Shown here: one piece after another, positions 19,432-30,056 of the stretch | Layout of the letters: each line of letters begins with the position of its first letter | Numbering within the stretch: position 1 is the stretch's first letter | Source of the DNA: Calditrichota bacterium | GTDB lineage: Bacteria; Electryoneota; Electryoneia; Electryoneales; Electryoneaceae | DNA length: 56,254 nt | Direction of reading: 5' to 3' | NCBI GenBank assembly: GCA_018263585.1 | Contig: JAANWZ010000044.1 | Location: forward strand, 702 to 56,955 | Notes under the pieces: model-generated | What the model was told of the DNA's origin: nothing | The model's database searches: none | What the model saw: only the letters and a program-made list of their open reading frames with translations | Program-made: the position numbers and the translations under genes

Positions 19432-20589
19432 ATGAAACTCGCGAACAGAATCCAGCACATCCCACCGTACCTGTTCGCCGGTCTCGAACGGAAGGCCGCG
19501 GATTTGCGCGCGCGCGGCGTCGATCTGATCGACCTCGGGATCGCCGACCCCGACCTGCCGCCGGTGACCGCGTTGAAGCGTGCGGTCGCGCGTCATCTCG
19601 ACGACCCGGACGCGCACCGCTACCCGACGAGCCGCGGCGATCCGGAGGTGAGGGACGCGATCGCGCGCTGGTTTCACGGCCGGTTCGATGTATCGCTCGA
19701 CCCGGAGACCGAGATCTGCGTCACGATCGGCGCGAAGGAGGGACTCGCGAATCTCGCGCGCGCGTTCGCAGAACCGGGCACGGTCGTCGCGGCCACCGAA
19801 CCGGGCTATCCGGTCTATGCGAACGCGGGCGCGATCCTCAACGGCGCGGAGTTTCGTCCGCTCCCGCTCACCCCGGCGCGCGAGTTCCTCCCCGACCTCG
19901 AGCGGGCCGCCGGCGCACGCCTGCTCTACCTCAACTTTCCGAACAACCCGACCGGTGCGGTTGCGCCGGAGCCGTTCTACGAGGACGTCGCCGTGTTCGC
20001 GGACGCGCACCCGGACACGCTCGTCGTGATGGATGCGGCGTACGCGGAGCTCAGTTTCGCCCCGCCCCGGCCGCCGTCCGCCCTGCGCTTCACCCGCCGC
20101 GCGCTCGAGTTCCACAGCCTCTCGAAGATGATGAACGTGACCGGCTACCGGATCGGGTTCGCCGCCGGCAACGCGGATGCGATCGCCGCGCTCGTGAACG
20201 TGAAAACCCAGCTGGACAGCGGCGCGCCGGTGTTCATCCAGCGCGCGATGGCGGACGCGCTCGCGCTCTACGACGGCCCGGAACCGCCGGAGCAGGCGCG
20301 GCGTTCGCACCTCGAATACGGGCGCCGCAAGCGGGCGCTCGAAGACGGGCTCGTGCACGCGCCCGGTGTGCGCGACGTCTATCCGAGTCCGGCGACGTTT
20401 TTCGTGTGGGCGAGCGTGGACGACGACGTCGGGTTTGTCGAACGGGCGCTGGAGCGGGGTGTGATCCTCACGCCGGGGCGCGGGTTCGGGGAAACGGGCG
20501 CGGGGTTCGTGCGCGCGGCCGTGACCACATCCCGCGAACGGATCGAACGCGCGCTCGCACGGCTCGCCGGCGGCCCGGGTGGCGGATGA
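19432..20589 (+). CDS. PLP-dependent aminotransferase, LL-diaminopimelate aminotransferase-like
   Basis: NRIQHIPPYLFAGLERKAADLRARGVDLIDLGIADPDLP; NFPNNPTGAVAP; HSLSKMMNVTGYRIGFAAGN. Confidence 0.88.
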   Translation: MKLANRIQHIPPYLFAGLERKAADLRARGVDLIDLGIADPDLPPVTALKRAVARHLDDPDAHRYPTSRGDPEVRDAIARWFHGRFDVSLDPETEICVTIGAKEGLANLARAFAEPGTVVAATEPGYPVYANAGAILNGAEFRPLPLTPAREFLPDLERAAGARLLYLNFPNNPTGAVAPEPFYEDVAVFADAHPDTLVVMDAAYAELSFAPPRPPSALRFTRRALEFHSLSKMMNVTGYRIGFAAGNADAIAALVNVKTQLDSGAPVFIQRAMADALALYDGPEPPEQARRSHLEYGRRKRALEDGLVHAPGVRDVYPSPATFFVWASVDDDVGFVERALERGVILTPGRGFGETGAGFVRAAVTTSRERIERALARLAGGPGGG

Positions 20590-20696
20590 GCCAATCGGTG
20601 ATTGCGAGCGGGTCGGATCCGCGGTGACGCCGTTCGGGACGTCCCCGCGGGCATGTGTCGGGGTGTGCCTGCAACCCGTGGGACGGATGGAACCAC

Positions 20697-21015
20697 GGGG
20701 ACGCTTGCTCGCATCCGGTTATCCCTTTGGCTCAACCGGGAGCAATATCGCGGGAGGCAAGCGTGTCATTCTGACCGAAGCCCGACGTCCGTTTGTCGGG
20801 CGAAAGGAAGAAGGTCCAGGTCCGATAAGAGTGAAGGATACCGTGAAACTCGAGATATGACCCTTGGATAACTTGGACCTTCTTCACCCGCCTTCACGCG
20901 GACAGACGCGTGGAGCCGGGTTCAGGATGACGCCTCTGCCGCCCGGATGTGCTTCAGAGTCCAGTCCAGGCACATGGCTGCGCGAATGGCATAACCGGAT
21001 GCTCGCAAGCGTCCC
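20697..21015 (+). repeat. MITE-like nested inverted-repeat element
   Basis: ggggacgcttgctcgcatccggttat...gctca...tcattctgaccgaag...gaagaaggtccag...ttggaccttcttc...gggttcaggatgac...gcataaccggatgctcgcaagcgtccc. Confidence 0.9.
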
Positions 21016-21033
21016 GCAAGCCCCAACCTCCTG

Positions 21034-21444
21034 TCATCCGGTCGAATCCCGCCCGCGGTCACTCCGCTCGACGCCGGAGCGTGTTCCCAACCGCCGCGGC
21101 GTGCGGTCATCGAGCGCGAACACCCCGATCACCGCGAGCAGGAACAGGATCGTGCTCGCGGTCAGCATCTTCCGCACGTCGACGTACGGGAGCCGGCGCT
21201 GCTCGTCGGTGAACTCCGTGCCACGATCGTACTCGCCCATCGCGAGCGGGACGATTCTGATCGGCACGTGTTCCACCGCGACCGAATCAGTTACGAGCGA
21301 GTCCGGGAGCGAATCGGGCGGCGCGAACACCGTGTGGAAGCCGGCGAAGCCGCCATCCAGGTAGCGCCACGGAGGGGTGAGCGCGAGCAGTGCGAACAGG
21401 GCGAGTGTCGCGACGATCACGATCACCTGCTTGCGGTTGAACAT
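21034..21444 (-). CDS. small membrane protein with two predicted TM segments
   Basis: KQVIVIVATLALFALLALTPP and ASTILFLLAVIGVFALDD hydrophobic stretches. Confidence 0.55.
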   Translation of the reverse strand: MFNRKQVIVIVATLALFALLALTPPWRYLDGGFAGFHTVFAPPDSLPDSLVTDSVAVEHVPIRIVPLAMGEYDRGTEFTDEQRRLPYVDVRKMLTASTILFLLAVIGVFALDDRTPRRLGTRSGVERSDRGRDSTG

Positions 21445-21764
21445 GGCCGTTGTCTCCCCCGGGGACGCAAACGCGCGGGCAAGCTACGAAGAAGCGGGCG
21501 CATTCACCAGCGTGCCCGCGCTTGCTCGCCAGGCGCGACCCACTTCCTCGTGCCCGCGCTTGCTCGCCAAGCGCGGAACGAGACCGCGAGAGCAAGCCCG
21601 CACCGTCTGATCAGCCGCGGTGACGGCTGCGCCGTCCCCGCGGGCATATTCCGGGAGGGATGGCCCGGGACTTCGAGGGTGGCCAGCGGCTTCAGCCTCG
21701 GGTCTCGTGTCGCCGCGAGTAGGAAGGTGGACGGTCCGCAGCCTGCGGACTAACAGCCGCCCGC

Positions 21765-21971
21765 TCACGTGAACCCGGTGCGCGGCGGCGGGGGCGGCGC
21801 GGATGAGAGGCCGCTCCGGGAAGAGGATCCGTTCCACGCGACGCCCGCGCCTATCTGGCGCTGCGCGGTTTCGCCGCATGCGGGGCACTGCTTCGGGCTG
21901 TCGTCGCTGATCGAGTGGAACAGGTCGAATCGGCGCCCGCATTTCGGGCACACGTAGGAGTAGGTCGGCAT
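21765..21971 (-). CDS. FmdB-type zinc-ribbon protein
   Basis: MPTYSYVCPKCGRRFDLFHSISDDSPKQCPACGETAQRQIGAG. Confidence 0.88.
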   Translation of the reverse strand: MPTYSYVCPKCGRRFDLFHSISDDSPKQCPACGETAQRQIGAGVAWNGSSSRSGLSSAPPPPPRTGFT

Positions 21972-22278
21972 CGTCGTTGACTCGTCGCCCTGTTGGTTCG
22001 ATCCGGCCCCGTGCCGGTGCGCTCTCATCTCCTGCGATGCGCGAGCGCGCGGATCGGTGCGCGCGCACTGCGCGCGCTGTCTCTCGTGTCTCTCGCAAGC
22101 ATCCGGGGGTGTCGCTCGGACGGGCGACGGTGAGCGCGTACCGGTTCGCGGAGCGTGAACGCCGCCGGTCCTCCCGTGTCCGTTGTTTCATGGTGGGTTG
22201 GGTTCTACTTTCACGGTTGCGATCATGTGCGCCGGCCCGGCCGCCGGCGCGGGTGTTTCTTCCAACGCGGGGAGTTGA

Positions 22279-25200
22279 GTGCACCTTAGCGGTCTCGAAA
22301 TCCACGGGTTCAAGTCCTTCCCTGACAAGACGAAGCTGACGTTCTCTCCCGGAGTGATGGCGATTGTCGGGCCGAACGGCTGCGGCAAGACGAACATCGT
22401 CGACGCCGTGCGCTGGGTGCTCGGCGAGCAGCGCGCGAGCGTGCTCCGCAGCGAGAAGATGGAGCATGTGATCTTCTCCGGCTCGCTGCGCGAGAAGCCG
22501 GCCGCGCGCGCGGATGTGACGATCATCCTCGAGAACGACAACGGCGTGCTCCCGGCCGAATACGGCGAACTCGCGATCACGCGCCGGCTCACCCGTGACG
22601 GCGACTCCGAGTACCTGATCAACCGCCGCCCGAGCCGGCTCAAGGACATCCGCAACCTGTTCGCGGACACCGGCCTCGGCCCGGAGAGTTACAGCATCAT
22701 CGAATTGAAGATGGTGGAGACGATCCTCTCCGCGCGCACCGAGGAGCGCCGCCGTCTGTTCGAGGAAGCGGCGGGGGTGACCGGGTACAAGGCGCGACTA
22801 AGGGTGACACGCCAGCGTCTCGCCGACACGCGCTCCGACCTCGTCCGTCTCGCCGACCTGCTCGGGGAGGTGACAACCCGCCGCAACTCGTTGCGCCGCC
22901 AGGTAAACAAGGCGCGCCGATTCCGGCACCTGAACGAGGCGCTGCGCGTGCTCGACATCGGCGCCGCGGCGCGTGAGCTGGGCGAGCTGCGTGCGAAGAT
23001 CGCGCCGCTCGACGAAGCGGTCGAACGTGACCGCGAACGCCGGGAAACGCTCGCCCGTGACCTCGCGAAAGAGGAGGCCGCGCTGCACAAGCTGCGCGGG
23101 CGGCTCGGCGCGCTCGAAGAGGCCGTGGAGACACTTGCCACGGAGAAACAGCAGGCGGACGAGCGGCTCGTCGCCGCCCGCCGTGAGATCGACGTGCTCG
23201 AGGAGAGAATCCGTTCCACCGGCAGGCGCGGCGAAGAACGCGACCGCGAGGAACAGGAGCTGACCGGGAAGATCGCGGAAGTGGAGGACCACCTCCGGGA
23301 GCTCGCGGAAAGCGAGGAACGCGCCGGCGACCGGGACAGCGAGATCCGCGAGCGGCTGGAAGGGATGCGCGAGTCGTGGGACGACCTCCAGGCGCGCCTG
23401 CACTCCCACACGCAGCGCCGTGACAACGCCGAGCGCGAGAAGGTGAAGGCCGAGCGCGCGCAGGCGCAGTTGGACAGCTCGCTCGCGCGCGCGAACGAGC
23501 GGCTCGCGTCGATCGAAGCGGAGCTCGCGGACGGCGACCGCCGCGACCGGCTCCCACCGGCCCCGGATTCACCGGACGGCGCGCGCGATGCGGTCGCCAC
23601 CCTGCGCGCCGCTGTCGAACAGGCGGACGAGACGGCCCGCGAGGCGCGCGCCGCGGAGGAGAGCGCACGCGACGAGCACAACGAGGTCGAACGGAACGCC
23701 GTCGGCCTCGGCCGTGACCTGAACAGCGCACGCGAACGCGTCGAGTTCCTCGAACGGATCGTGCGTTCGGGCAGGGGCCGGTCGGAGGCGGTGCAGTCAG
23801 TGCTCACCGCCGGGATCGAGGCGGTTCACGGTCGGCTCGGCGACGCGGTCGTCGTCAGCGATGACGCGGCCCGGACCGCCGTCGCCGCCGCGCTCGAGCA
23901 TCTGACCGATGCGATCGTGCTCGAGACCGAAGGTGTCGAACAGGCGGTGAAGCTGCTCGAGGGAGATGACACGGGGCGCGCGACGCTGCTTCCGTTCACC
24001 CGGCGCGCGCCGGAGTCGCAGCCACCGTTCGCAAATGAGACAGGAGTGCTCGCCCGGCTTTCGGAGATGATCTCCGCGAAGGGACAAGCGGGCGAGGCCG
24101 CGCGCGCGTTTCTCGCCCGTTACCGGCTCGTCGAGGATCTGCCGGCGCTGCTCGCACACGCGCCGGCGGCGATCGAGGCGCACTGCGGGATCGTCACCCG
24201 CGACGGCTGTGTTCTCCACCCCGACGGCTCGCTGTCCGCGGGGCGCGCGAAGGTCGATGACCTCGGCGCGGGCGGACTGCTCGAGGATGCGGTCCGGCTG
24301 CGTGACGACCTCGCCCGCGCGCACGAGGCGGTCGAAAAGGAGCGCGCCGCGACGGCTGATTCGCTGAAACAGGCGGTGCAGGCGCGCGAGCGCGCAGAGG
24401 AACGCCGCAACGAACTGGCCCGCCAGTTGCGCCGGGCGGATGAAAAGCTGCTCATCGTGGAACAGGAATGGCGTGATTACCTCGCGGTGAAACGTCGCCG
24501 CGAGGAAGAGCGCGAGCGTCTCGCCGGCGAACGCGACCAGCTGAAGGCGGAGATCGAGCGGAACGAGCGCGAACTGGCGGACGCGGCGAAGGCGCTGAAA
24601 CGCGCGGACGAGCAGTACGGCGAGATCCGCGAACAGGGCGCCGACCTCCGCCGCGAGAGCGAAGCGATGCGCAGCGCCCGCGACCAGGTTCGCGAGAAGC
24701 AGGTCGAGGTTTCGTCCGCGCTCGAACGGGTGCGCGGGGAAATCGGCCGCCGGCGGGCGTTGAAACAGGAATACGAGCACCGTCTCGCGCAACTGCGCGG
24801 CGAACGTGACCGCGCCGGGGAAGCGCTCGAGGATGCGTCCGCGCGACTGCGCCACGTTCGCGGAGAACTGGCGGTGCACGAGAAGGAGGCGGCCGCGCAG
24901 GGCGAGGCGCTCGCGAACAAACGCGCCGGGTACGAGAAGCTGCAGCGTGAGCGCGGTGAACGCGAAGGTGAACTGGGACAGTGGCGGGAGGAACTGACCA
25001 GACTCGCCGACCGTGTTCATACAAAGGAGATGGAGCGCAAAGATCTCGTGCACCGGATGAGCTCGGTGCGCGAGCGCATCCTCGACTCGTACGAGATCGA
25101 CGTGCTCGAAACGAGCCAGGAGGAGCTGCCGCTCGCGGTCGAGGACGACAACCCGTACATCGGGCGCCCGCTCGGCGAGTTGCGCGAAATCGTGCGCGAG

Positions 25201-25818
25201 TTCGGGCCGGTGAACCAGATGGCGCTCGAAGAGTTCGAGGTCGTTGACCGGCGCTGGAAGCAGCTCAGCGAGCAGCACGAGGATCTCGAACGCGCGGTCG
25301 AGACGCTCGAGGACACGATCCGCGAGATCAACGGCATCGCGCGCAAGCGGTTTCTCGAGACGTTCAGCCGCGTCGAAGGGCACTTCGTCGGCCTGTTCAG
25401 CCGCCTGTTCGGCGGTGGCGAGGCGGCGCTTTCACTCGCGGAAGGTGACCCGCTCGAGGCGGGGATCCACATCTACGCGAGTCCGCGCGGCAAAAAGCTC
25501 TCGAGCATCGACCTGCTCTCCGGCGGGGAGAAGGCGATGACCGCGATCGCGCTCCTGTTCGCGCTCTACCTCGAGCGCCCGTCGCCGTTCTGTTTCCTGG
25601 ACGAGGTGGACGCTCCGCTCGATGATGTGAACGTGATTCGATTCAACCGGCTGCTGCGCGAATTCACCGACCGGACGCAGTTTCTCGTCGTCACGCACAA
25701 CAAGCTGACGATGGAGCGCGCCGACCGGCTCTACGGCGTCACGATGGAGGAGGAAGGGATTTCGAAGCTGGTCGCGGTGGAAATCGGCAGCGCCGAGCGA
25801 GAAGGAGTGGAAGCATGA
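22279..25818 (+). CDS. smc: chromosome segregation protein SMC
   Basis: GTG start; GFKSFPDKTKLTFSPGVMAIVGPNGCGKTNIVDAVRWVLGEQ; coiled coils; LLSGGEKAMTAIALLFALYLERPSPFCFLDEVDAPLDDVN. Confidence 0.97.
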   Translation: MHLSGLEIHGFKSFPDKTKLTFSPGVMAIVGPNGCGKTNIVDAVRWVLGEQRASVLRSEKMEHVIFSGSLREKPAARADVTIILENDNGVLPAEYGELAITRRLTRDGDSEYLINRRPSRLKDIRNLFADTGLGPESYSIIELKMVETILSARTEERRRLFEEAAGVTGYKARLRVTRQRLADTRSDLVRLADLLGEVTTRRNSLRRQVNKARRFRHLNEALRVLDIGAAARELGELRAKIAPLDEAVERDRERRETLARDLAKEEAALHKLRGRLGALEEAVETLATEKQQADERLVAARREIDVLEERIRSTGRRGEERDREEQELTGKIAEVEDHLRELAESEERAGDRDSEIRERLEGMRESWDDLQARLHSHTQRRDNAEREKVKAERAQAQLDSSLARANERLASIEAELADGDRRDRLPPAPDSPDGARDAVATLRAAVEQADETAREARAAEESARDEHNEVERNAVGLGRDLNSARERVEFLERIVRSGRGRSEAVQSVLTAGIEAVHGRLGDAVVVSDDAARTAVAAALEHLTDAIVLETEGVEQAVKLLEGDDTGRATLLPFTRRAPESQPPFANETGVLARLSEMISAKGQAGEAARAFLARYRLVEDLPALLAHAPAAIEAHCGIVTRDGCVLHPDGSLSAGRAKVDDLGAGGLLEDAVRLRDDLARAHEAVEKERAATADSLKQAVQARERAEERRNELARQLRRADEKLLIVEQEWRDYLAVKRRREEERERLAGERDQLKAEIERNERELADAAKALKRADEQYGEIREQGADLRRESEAMRSARDQVREKQVEVSSALERVRGEIGRRRALKQEYEHRLAQLRGERDRAGEALEDASARLRHVRGELAVHEKEAAAQGEALANKRAGYEKLQRERGEREGELGQWREELTRLADRVHTKEMERKDLVHRMSSVRERILDSYEIDVLETSQEELPLAVEDDNPYIGRPLGELREIVREFGPVNQMALEEFEVVDRRWKQLSEQHEDLERAVETLEDTIREINGIARKRFLETFSRVEGHFVGLFSRLFGGGEAALSLAEGDPLEAGIHIYASPRGKKLSSIDLLSGGEKAMTAIALLFALYLERPSPFCFLDEVDAPLDDVNVIRFNRLLREFTDRTQFLVVTHNKLTMERADRLYGVTMEEEGISKLVAVEIGSAEREGVEA

Positions 25819-27230
25819 CTCGGGCGACAGGTCGCAGCATGATCACAGCCGCCGTCCTGCTCATCTTCGCCTGCCTGTTCGCGCCGTCCCCGCGCGCGCG
25901 GGGAATCAGCGGAAACGGGGACTACAAGCGGAGCGAGGTGAAGTTCTTCACCGTGGATCACTCCGTGTTCCGGTACGACGAGCGTCACCTGCAACTGGAG
26001 GCGTACGCGCTCATCGACCGGGAATACCTGGAGACGGAAACGCACGACGGCGGCGTGCGCGCCCGCTACGAGATCACGTTCCAGATCCTCGAGGACGACA
26101 GCCTGCTGATCGGCGACTCGTGGGTGCGCAGCGACTGGTCGCGCGCCGATTCGCTCCGGGTCGCCGGCCAGAAAATCCCCGAACTGGTCCGGTACATGAT
26201 CCGCCCGGGTGAGTATCGAGTCGCGGTCAGGATCGTCGATCTGATCGGAGGCAGCTACTTCATCGAGAACTACCCGATCACGGTCGAGCAGATCGGGTAT
26301 GACGGCATCGCGATCTCGGACATTCTGCTCGCCTCCCGCATCGAGAAAGCCGAGGGTAATGTCGCGGAGTTCGATCACAACGGGCTGCTCGTGCTCCCGA
26401 ACGCGGAACGGATGTTCGGTTCGAACAACCCGCAGGTCTATTACTACGCGGAGATCTACAATCTGACCGAATCCGACACGGCCCACTACCTGGTCGATCG
26501 GGCGATTCTCGATGACCGCGGAGCCGTGATCCGGCGGTTCGAACGGCGCGAACACCCCGTTCCCGCCGCCGACGTCGTCGAAGTCGATGCCTTCTCCGCC
26601 GCGACCCTGCGCACCGGCGCGTACACGCTCCGCATCGCCGTCACCGACGCCGCCAGTGGCGACACCGACGCCGCCGACCGCCGCTTCTGGGTGTTCCGCC
26701 AGGGCGAGGATGTGCAGTACGCGCAGCGCATCGACCCCGGATTCGACGTCGATGCGATCCCGGATTCATCGATCGACCTCGAGCTGCACGCGATCCGCTA
26801 CCTGCTCAGCAACCGGATTCGCAAGGCGACCGGCGAGCTGAAGACGCCGAGTGCGAAACGGGCCTTCCTCTCACGGTTCTGGGCCGCCAATGACCCCGAC
26901 ACGAGCACCGCGATCAACGAGTTCCGCGACGAGTACCTGCGCCGGCTGAAACTGGCGAACGACCGCTACGGCACGCTGCAGCGCGAGGGGTGGAAGACAG
27001 ACCGCGGGCGCGTGCTCCTGATGCACGGCGAGCCCAACTACATCGACGATCACCCGTTCGACCCGACGACCAACGGCGCGTGGCAGGTGTGGGAGTACGA
27101 CCAGGTCGAGGGCGGCGTGATCTTCGTGTTCGTCGATCGCAACAACCTCGGCGAGTACGTGCAGGTCCACTCGACGAAGAAGGGCGAGGTGAACAACCCC
27201 GACTGGCGGCGGATCGAGTTCTCGCGGTGA
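25815..27230 (+). CDS. GWxTD domain-containing secreted protein
   Basis: signal peptide; EGWKTDRGRVLLMHGEPNYID; overlaps smc stop. Confidence 0.88.
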   Translation: MTRATGRSMITAAVLLIFACLFAPSPRARGISGNGDYKRSEVKFFTVDHSVFRYDERHLQLEAYALIDREYLETETHDGGVRARYEITFQILEDDSLLIGDSWVRSDWSRADSLRVAGQKIPELVRYMIRPGEYRVAVRIVDLIGGSYFIENYPITVEQIGYDGIAISDILLASRIEKAEGNVAEFDHNGLLVLPNAERMFGSNNPQVYYYAEIYNLTESDTAHYLVDRAILDDRGAVIRRFERREHPVPAADVVEVDAFSAATLRTGAYTLRIAVTDAASGDTDAADRRFWVFRQGEDVQYAQRIDPGFDVDAIPDSSIDLELHAIRYLLSNRIRKATGELKTPSAKRAFLSRFWAANDPDTSTAINEFRDEYLRRLKLANDRYGTLQREGWKTDRGRVLLMHGEPNYIDDHPFDPTTNGAWQVWEYDQVEGGVIFVFVDRNNLGEYVQVHSTKKGEVNNPDWRRIEFSR

Positions 27231-27240
27231 TCGGCGGCGG

Positions 27241-27270
27241 GTGGCCCGGGGCTTCAGCCTCGGGACTCAT
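27241..27270. repeat. palindromic module GTGGCCCGGGGCTTCAGCCTCGGGACTCAT
   Basis: related copies at 14328-14355, 21681-21711, 34306-34332, 43422-43451, 50603-50632, 56133-56162. Confidence 0.85.
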
Positions 27271-27284
27271 CCACTTACCCTTGC

Positions 27285-27302
27285 CCTTGACTTTAGTCAA
27301 GG
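27285..27302. repeat. CCTTGACTTTAGTCAAGG palindrome
   Basis: exact copy of 10493-10510. Confidence 0.95.
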
Positions 27303-27348
27303 ATAATCAAACGGTTGTCTGGCGAGGTTCGATCACCCGTTGTATGAG

Positions 27349-27371
27349 CCGCGGTTGCGAGCAACCGCGGG
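27349..27371. repeat. palindromic module CCGCGGTTGCGAGCAACCGCGGG
   Basis: copies at 36842-36864, 49831-49853, 56224-56246. Confidence 0.9.
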
Positions 27372-27726
27372 CCTGTAGCAGTGTCATCCTGAACAAGCGC
27401 GGCATTTGTGTGCCGCGCGCAGTGAAGGATCTCGAGAACTGACGGGGTATGAAGATGGGTCTGTGGATGAGGTTTCAACCCCGGTGGATGGGGTTTCGAC
27501 CCCGGCAGGGGTCGCAGGTGGATAGCCCCGGGCGTGAGCCCGGGGAGCCGCGCAGCGCCAACAATCGGAACCCCGATGGGATGATACATGATTGTTATTA
27601 TTGAAGATAACTGTCGCCCCTGTGGGGTTGACGGAAAACGTATCGGGGAGACGCGGGCGGCTCCCATCCCGGGGCTTACGCCCCGCGCTATGCGGATGTC
27701 GCCGCTTCGCGGCTGAAGGGGACGAC

Positions 27727-28497
27727 ATGCCCGAAATCGAAGTCCGCAACCTGAGCAAGGTGTTCGCGGACCGCAAGCGCGGTCGGATCCGCGCCGTGGA
27801 CAACATCTCGTTCGACGTGAACCGCGGCGAGATCTTCGGCCTGCTCGGGACGAACGGGGCGGGGAAGACGACGACGCTGCGCATGCTCGCGACGATCCTC
27901 ACCCCGTCGGCCGGGACAGCGGTCGTCGCCGGGCACGATGTCGTGCATGAACCGGCGGCAGTGCGCGCGAAGATCGGCTACCTCACCGGCGACACGAACC
28001 TGTACACCCGGCTCACCCCGCGCGAGATGCTCCGTTACTACGGCAGCCTGTTCAGCCTCGGGCGCGACGAACTGCGCAGCGCGATCAACCAGGTGAGCGA
28101 ACGATTCGGGCTGCACGAGTTCATCGACACGAAGATCGGCAAGCTCTCGACCGGCCAGCGGCAGCGTGTGAGTATCGCACGCGCGGTGCTGCAGCGGCCG
28201 GAGCTGATGATCTTCGACGAGCCGACCGCCGGGCTCGACCCGGTCGGCGCGCGCCACATCGTCGAGTTCATCCGCGAAAACCGCCGCGGCGGGCAGACGC
28301 TCCTGTTCTCGACCCACTACCTGCGCGAGGCGGAGAAACTGTGCGACCGGCTCGCGGTGATGCACGAGGGCACGATCCGCGCGAGCGGCACGCTCGCCGA
28401 GATCCTCGCGCAAACCGGCGCGGGTGACATCGAGCAGGCGTTCTTCGCGCTCGCCGGAGTTGAGGCATCCGCCGCGCCGGCCGCTCAGTCCGCGTGA
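27727..28497 (+). CDS. ABC transporter ATP-binding protein (NatA/CcmA-like)
   Basis: Walker A GTNGAGKTTT; LSTGQRQRVSIARA signature; LMIFDEPTAGLD Walker B. Confidence 0.92.
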   Translation: MPEIEVRNLSKVFADRKRGRIRAVDNISFDVNRGEIFGLLGTNGAGKTTTLRMLATILTPSAGTAVVAGHDVVHEPAAVRAKIGYLTGDTNLYTRLTPREMLRYYGSLFSLGRDELRSAINQVSERFGLHEFIDTKIGKLSTGQRQRVSIARAVLQRPELMIFDEPTAGLDPVGARHIVEFIRENRRGGQTLLFSTHYLREAEKLCDRLAVMHEGTIRASGTLAEILAQTGAGDIEQAFFALAGVEASAAPAAQSA

Positions 28498-28973
28498 CCG
28501 TTCCGCTTCAGCTTCTTCCGCTCGCGCTTCTCCCGGAAAAACTCAGCCAGCAGCGCGGCGGACTGTTCTTCGAGCAAGCCGCCGCTCACCGGGAACCGGT
28601 GGTTGAGCCGCGGGTCGTCGTGGAGACGGTACAGCGATTCTATCGCGCCCGCCTTCGGGTCGCGCGCGGCATAGACAAGCCGGCCGATGCGCGCGAGCAC
28701 GAGCGCGCCGGCGCACATCGGGCACGGCTCGAGCGTGACGTACATCGTCGCGTCAGTCAGGTACCGCTCCCCGAGCGCGTTCGCCGCTGCGCCGATCGCC
28801 TCCATTTCCGCGTGCGCGGTCGGATCCTGCAGCGCGATCGTGCGGTTGCGGCCCTTTCCGAGCAGATCGCCGTCCCTCACGATCACCGCGCCGATCGGAG
28901 TCTCGCCCGCGCTCGCGGCCTCCTCCGCGAGACGCAGCGCCATTTCCATGTAGATTCGAGCGAGGTCGATCAT
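28485..28973 (-). CDS. tadA: tRNA-adenosine deaminase / nucleoside deaminase
   Basis: HAEMEAI and PCPMCAGAL zinc motifs; TPIGAVIVRDG. Confidence 0.92.
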   Translation of the reverse strand: MIDLARIYMEMALRLAEEAASAGETPIGAVIVRDGDLLGKGRNRTIALQDPTAHAEMEAIGAAANALGERYLTDATMYVTLEPCPMCAGALVLARIGRLVYAARDPKAGAIESLYRLHDDPRLNHRFPVSGGLLEEQSAALLAEFFREKRERKKLKRNGHAD

Positions 28974-29035
28974 CGTGTTACGGCCGTTCGTTCCGGGTTT
29001 TTCGTCCACGCAAGGTAGCGGACTGTGGAGGAGAG

Positions 29036-29920
29036 ATGCGAGCAGTCGGATTCGCTGTCACGTTCGTTCTCTGCGCCACCCTCGTCATTCCGGCGGTTGC
29101 GGGGGAGGCGATCGGGGTCGATATCAAGCCGGAGAAAGATCCGTTCGACGACCGGGACGAGCCGTGGCGGTGGACGTTCGCCCCGGCCGGTGAAGTCTGG
29201 GTCTGGCAGCACACGCGCACCGACCCGCTCGTCACCTGGGACTTCGGCGCGACCCTGCTCGCCCAGTTCGGGCGCGGCAACGGGCACGCGGTCTGGTTCG
29301 GGGGAGCGTACCGTGAAGCTGCCGGGTTCGACGAGGGCGCGACGATCACCCCGTTCAACCCCCGCCACATCGACAGCGCCCAGTTCCTCACGTGGCGGTA
29401 CCAGCTCGCCCGGCGCAGCACCCTGTTCACCCACTGGGAACGCTGGTGCTACCACGAGATCGACGTGTACAACCGGTCGGCGGTGTTTTTCACCCACGCC
29501 GGGTTCGGCTACGGCACGCTCTCGCCCGCGGAGGCATGGGGGCAGGGGCCGCGGCGCGCGCAGCTCGAGGAGAGACCGGTGCTCGACTACTACCTGCTCG
29601 CGGGGCCGATGATCCACGGCGGCCCGGTCGAAATCATGGGCAACTGGCCGCGCTGGCAGGGGCAGGCGGACGCGTGGTCCGCGCTCGCGGCGCCGGTCGT
29701 CGGCGTGATCGTCGTCGAGCTCCGGGTGAAATGGTCGCTGCTCCTGCTGCGCGAGAGCGAAGATGCCCGCTGGCGGCATCGGGGCGACATCCGGCTCAGC
29801 GTGATGGGCCAGCGCGACTCCGGCAACATCTACCTCGCGTTCGGCTACCGCGTCCGTGACGACTACCCATACCGCCGCAACCCCGAGGCGCCGTATATCG
29901 CGTTCGGTTACCGGATCTGA
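29036..29920 (+). CDS. secreted/outer-membrane hypothetical protein
   Basis: signal peptide MRAVGFAVTFVLCATLVIPAVAG; ends with barrel-like strand YIAFGYRI. Confidence 0.6.
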   Translation: MRAVGFAVTFVLCATLVIPAVAGEAIGVDIKPEKDPFDDRDEPWRWTFAPAGEVWVWQHTRTDPLVTWDFGATLLAQFGRGNGHAVWFGGAYREAAGFDEGATITPFNPRHIDSAQFLTWRYQLARRSTLFTHWERWCYHEIDVYNRSAVFFTHAGFGYGTLSPAEAWGQGPRRAQLEERPVLDYYLLAGPMIHGGPVEIMGNWPRWQGQADAWSALAAPVVGVIVVELRVKWSLLLLRESEDARWRHRGDIRLSVMGQRDSGNIYLAFGYRVRDDYPYRRNPEAPYIAFGYRI

Positions 29921-30056
29921 CCGGCCGGATGCAGCCGCACGGGCGACACACACGCCCGGTGGTCAGCGAGGGCGGAGTGGCTGCGCTATGCGCTATGCCC
30001 ATGCCTGCTTGGCAGGCATGGATGCAAGGGCGAGCATTACGCGGCCTTCCTCGCTC

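Noticed and set aside
27595-27720. coding extension of the ABC ATPase upstream of 27727 (start at 27592)
   Set aside because: The extension is encoded by repeat-like intergenic sequence; MPEIEVRNLSKVF at 27727 is the natural ATPase N-terminus.
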